Below, piece by piece: positions 4,385-5,490 of a stretch of DNA of 5,490 bases. A program made the translations under genes and the position numbers. The notes under the pieces are model-generated. The model saw only the letters and a program-made list of their open reading frames with translations. It had not been told where the DNA came from and did no database searches. The DNA comes from Pseudomonadota bacterium. GTDB lineage: Bacteria; Pseudomonadota; Gammaproteobacteria; Burkholderiales; Burkholderiaceae_C. Within the stretch, counting starts at the first letter, position 1. The number at the start of each line of letters is the position of its first letter. The stretch is taken from the NCBI GenBank assembly GCA_021798395.1, contig JAJZHS010000188.1, positions 1-5,490 on the forward strand, in the 5' to 3' direction.

Positions 4385-5490
4385 ATGCACGAGCCCGCAA
4401 GCCCCGACGACGACGCCTTTGTGGTGCCCGGACGCGCGTACGTGGTCGGCGGCGCGGTGCGCGATGCGCTGCTGGGGCGCGCGGTGCACGACCGCGACTG
4501 GGTGGTGGTGGGGGCCACCCCGCAGCAGATGCTCGACGCCGGGTTCCGCGCCGTCGGGCGCGATTTCCCGGTGTTCCTGCATCCGCGCAGCCATGCCGAA
4601 TACGCGCTGGCGCGCACCGAGCGCAAGACCGCTCCGGGGTACCGGGGCTTCACCGTGCACGCCGCCGCCGACGTCACGCTGGAACAGGACCTGCAACGCC
4701 GCGACCTGACCATCAACGCCATGGCGCAGGGCGCCGACGGCCGCATCGTCGACCCCTACGGCGGCCGCAGCGACGTGCGCCTGCGGGTGCTGCGCCACGT
4801 CAGCGACGCGTTCGCCGAGGATCCGGTGCGCATTTTGCGCGTGGCGCGTTTCGCGGCCCGGTTCGCCGATTTCACGGTCGCGCCGAGCACCATGGCGCTG
4901 ATGCGCGCGATGGTCGCCGCCGGCGAAGCCGATGCGCTGGTGGCCGAGCGCGTCTGGCAGGAACTGGCGCGCGGACTCGTCGAGGACGCGCCTTGGCGCA
5001 TGGTCGAGGTGCTGCGCGACTGCGGCGCGCTGGCCCGCGTGCTGCCCGAGGTCGACGCGCTGTGGGGCGTTCCGCAGCCGCCGCTGCACCACCCCGAAAT
5101 CGACTGCGGCGCGCATCTGCTGCAGGTGCTGCACGCCGCCGCGGCGCTTCGCGCCGATCTGGCCACGCGCTGGGCGTGCCTGATGCACGACCTGGGCAAG
5201 GCGACGACGCCGCGCGCGCAGTGGCCGCGCCACCTCGGCCACGAACAGCGCAGCGTGGCGTTGGCCGCAGGGGTCGCCAGACGCCTGCGCGTTCCGACCG
5301 ATTGCGCCGCGCTGGCCGCGGTCGTCGCCGCCGAGCACGGCCACGTGCACCGCAGTGCCGAACTTGGGCCGCAGGCGCTGCTGCGCTTGTTGCAGCGCTG
5401 CGACGCGCTGCGCCGGCCGCAGCGTTTCGCGCAGGTGCTCGACGCGTGCGAAGCCGACCATCGCGGCCGCGGCGGCGACTTCGCGCAGCA
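4385..5490 (+). CDS. cca: CCA-adding tRNA nucleotidyltransferase with HD domain, 3' end beyond right edge
   Basis: Adds or repairs the 3'-terminal CCA of tRNAs from CTP and ATP. The E. coli-type enzyme also carries a metal-dependent HD domain with phosphatase, 2'-nucleotidase and 2',3'-cyclic phosphodiesterase activity. 368 residues are visible and open to the window edge; E. coli Cca has 412, so about 40-50 are missing. Class II nucleotidyltransferase head: GGAVRD at 22-27; metal-binding D36-R-D38 in DRDWVVVG; FPVFLHP at 61-67; ALARTERK at 74-81; RRDLTINA at 105-112; EDPVRILRVARFAAR at 145-159; ERVWQE at 188-193. HD region: HPEID at 236-240, MHDLGK at 267-272 and D340 in CDALRRPQR. The ATG at 4385 leaves about 15 residues more than E. 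coli before YVVGGAVRD. An in-frame ATG at 4373 and GTGs at 4421 and 4424 are alternatives, and none has a Shine-Dalgarno. The exact start is therefore uncertain, the function is not. Confidence 0.95.
   Translation, partial: MHEPASPDDDAFVVPGRAYVVGGAVRDALLGRAVHDRDWVVVGATPQQMLDAGFRAVGRDFPVFLHPRSHAEYALARTERKTAPGYRGFTVHAAADVTLEQDLQRRDLTINAMAQGADGRIVDPYGGRSDVRLRVLRHVSDAFAEDPVRILRVARFAARFADFTVAPSTMALMRAMVAAGEADALVAERVWQELARGLVEDAPWRMVEVLRDCGALARVLPEVDALWGVPQPPLHHPEIDCGAHLLQVLHAAAALRADLATRWACLMHDLGKATTPRAQWPRHLGHEQRSVALAAGVARRLRVPTDCAALAAVVAAEHGHVHRSAELGPQALLRLLQRCDALRRPQRFAQVLDACEADHRGRGGDFAQ

Noticed and set aside
4244..5461. 405-codon minus-strand open frame opposite cca
   Set aside because: It crosses the fadD-cca junction and lies antisense to a clear Cca; its composition is shadow-like.
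1..5490. Mobile elements, CRISPR, tRNA or rRNA genes, novel defence or metabolic system
   Set aside because: All substantial sequence is explained by four conserved housekeeping genes and three short gaps; no spacer-repeat array, transposase, attachment-site duplication, cloverleaf or unknown coding gene was seen.

Overview
This window is GC-rich (about 70% by eye) chromosomal DNA from a proteobacterium. It carries four housekeeping genes and no sign of mobile DNA, prophage, CRISPR or RNA genes. The proteins look beta-proteobacterial, most like Burkholderiales/Comamonadaceae. The best clue is MetG, with APIMIAAEKAG near the N-terminus and KMSKSRGTG followed by SPLKYL and NPEWLRYYLAAK. A GC-rich Xanthomonadales gamma-proteobacterium cannot be excluded, because a REP-like GTAGGAGCGCG palindrome in the first intergenic gap resembles repeats common there. 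The taxonomy is recalled from family knowledge and was not tested by a search.

Layout: (1) 1-1273, minus strand: 5' part of metG (methionyl-tRNA synthetase, 424 residues visible, C-terminus beyond the left edge). (2) 1274-1409: a divergent intergenic gap of 136 bases. It holds facing -10-like boxes for metG and mrp, a perfect 8+1+8 palindrome between them, a G-run cluster and a 7-bp inverted repeat around the mrp box. (3) 1410-2507, plus: mrp/apbC, an Fe-S carrier P-loop ATPase. (4) 2508-2657: a 150-base gap whose right part is visibly less GC-rich and packed with short repeats: three helically phased CTTGG half-sites, then GAACG/CGTTC half-sites forming a TetR-type operator candidate, then a good Shine-Dalgarno. 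(5) 2658-4334, plus: fadD, long-chain acyl-CoA synthetase, complete. (6) 4335-4384: a 50-base gap with a strong GC hairpin. (7) 4385 to the right edge, plus: cca, the HD-domain-bearing CCA-adding enzyme, missing roughly its last 40-50 residues.

The genes do not form one pathway. metG and cca both serve tRNA (charging and 3'-end maturation), mrp serves Fe-S protein maturation, and fadD activates fatty acids for beta-oxidation or lipid synthesis. metG and mrp are also divergent neighbours in E. coli and many Burkholderiales. fadD probably has its own regulated promoter. cca lies close enough to be co-transcribed with fadD, although a weak promoter placing the mRNA start at its ATG is possible.

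I found no undescribed multi-gene system. The observations worth a second look are regulatory: the symmetric metG/mrp intergenic region and the layered repeats upstream of fadD.
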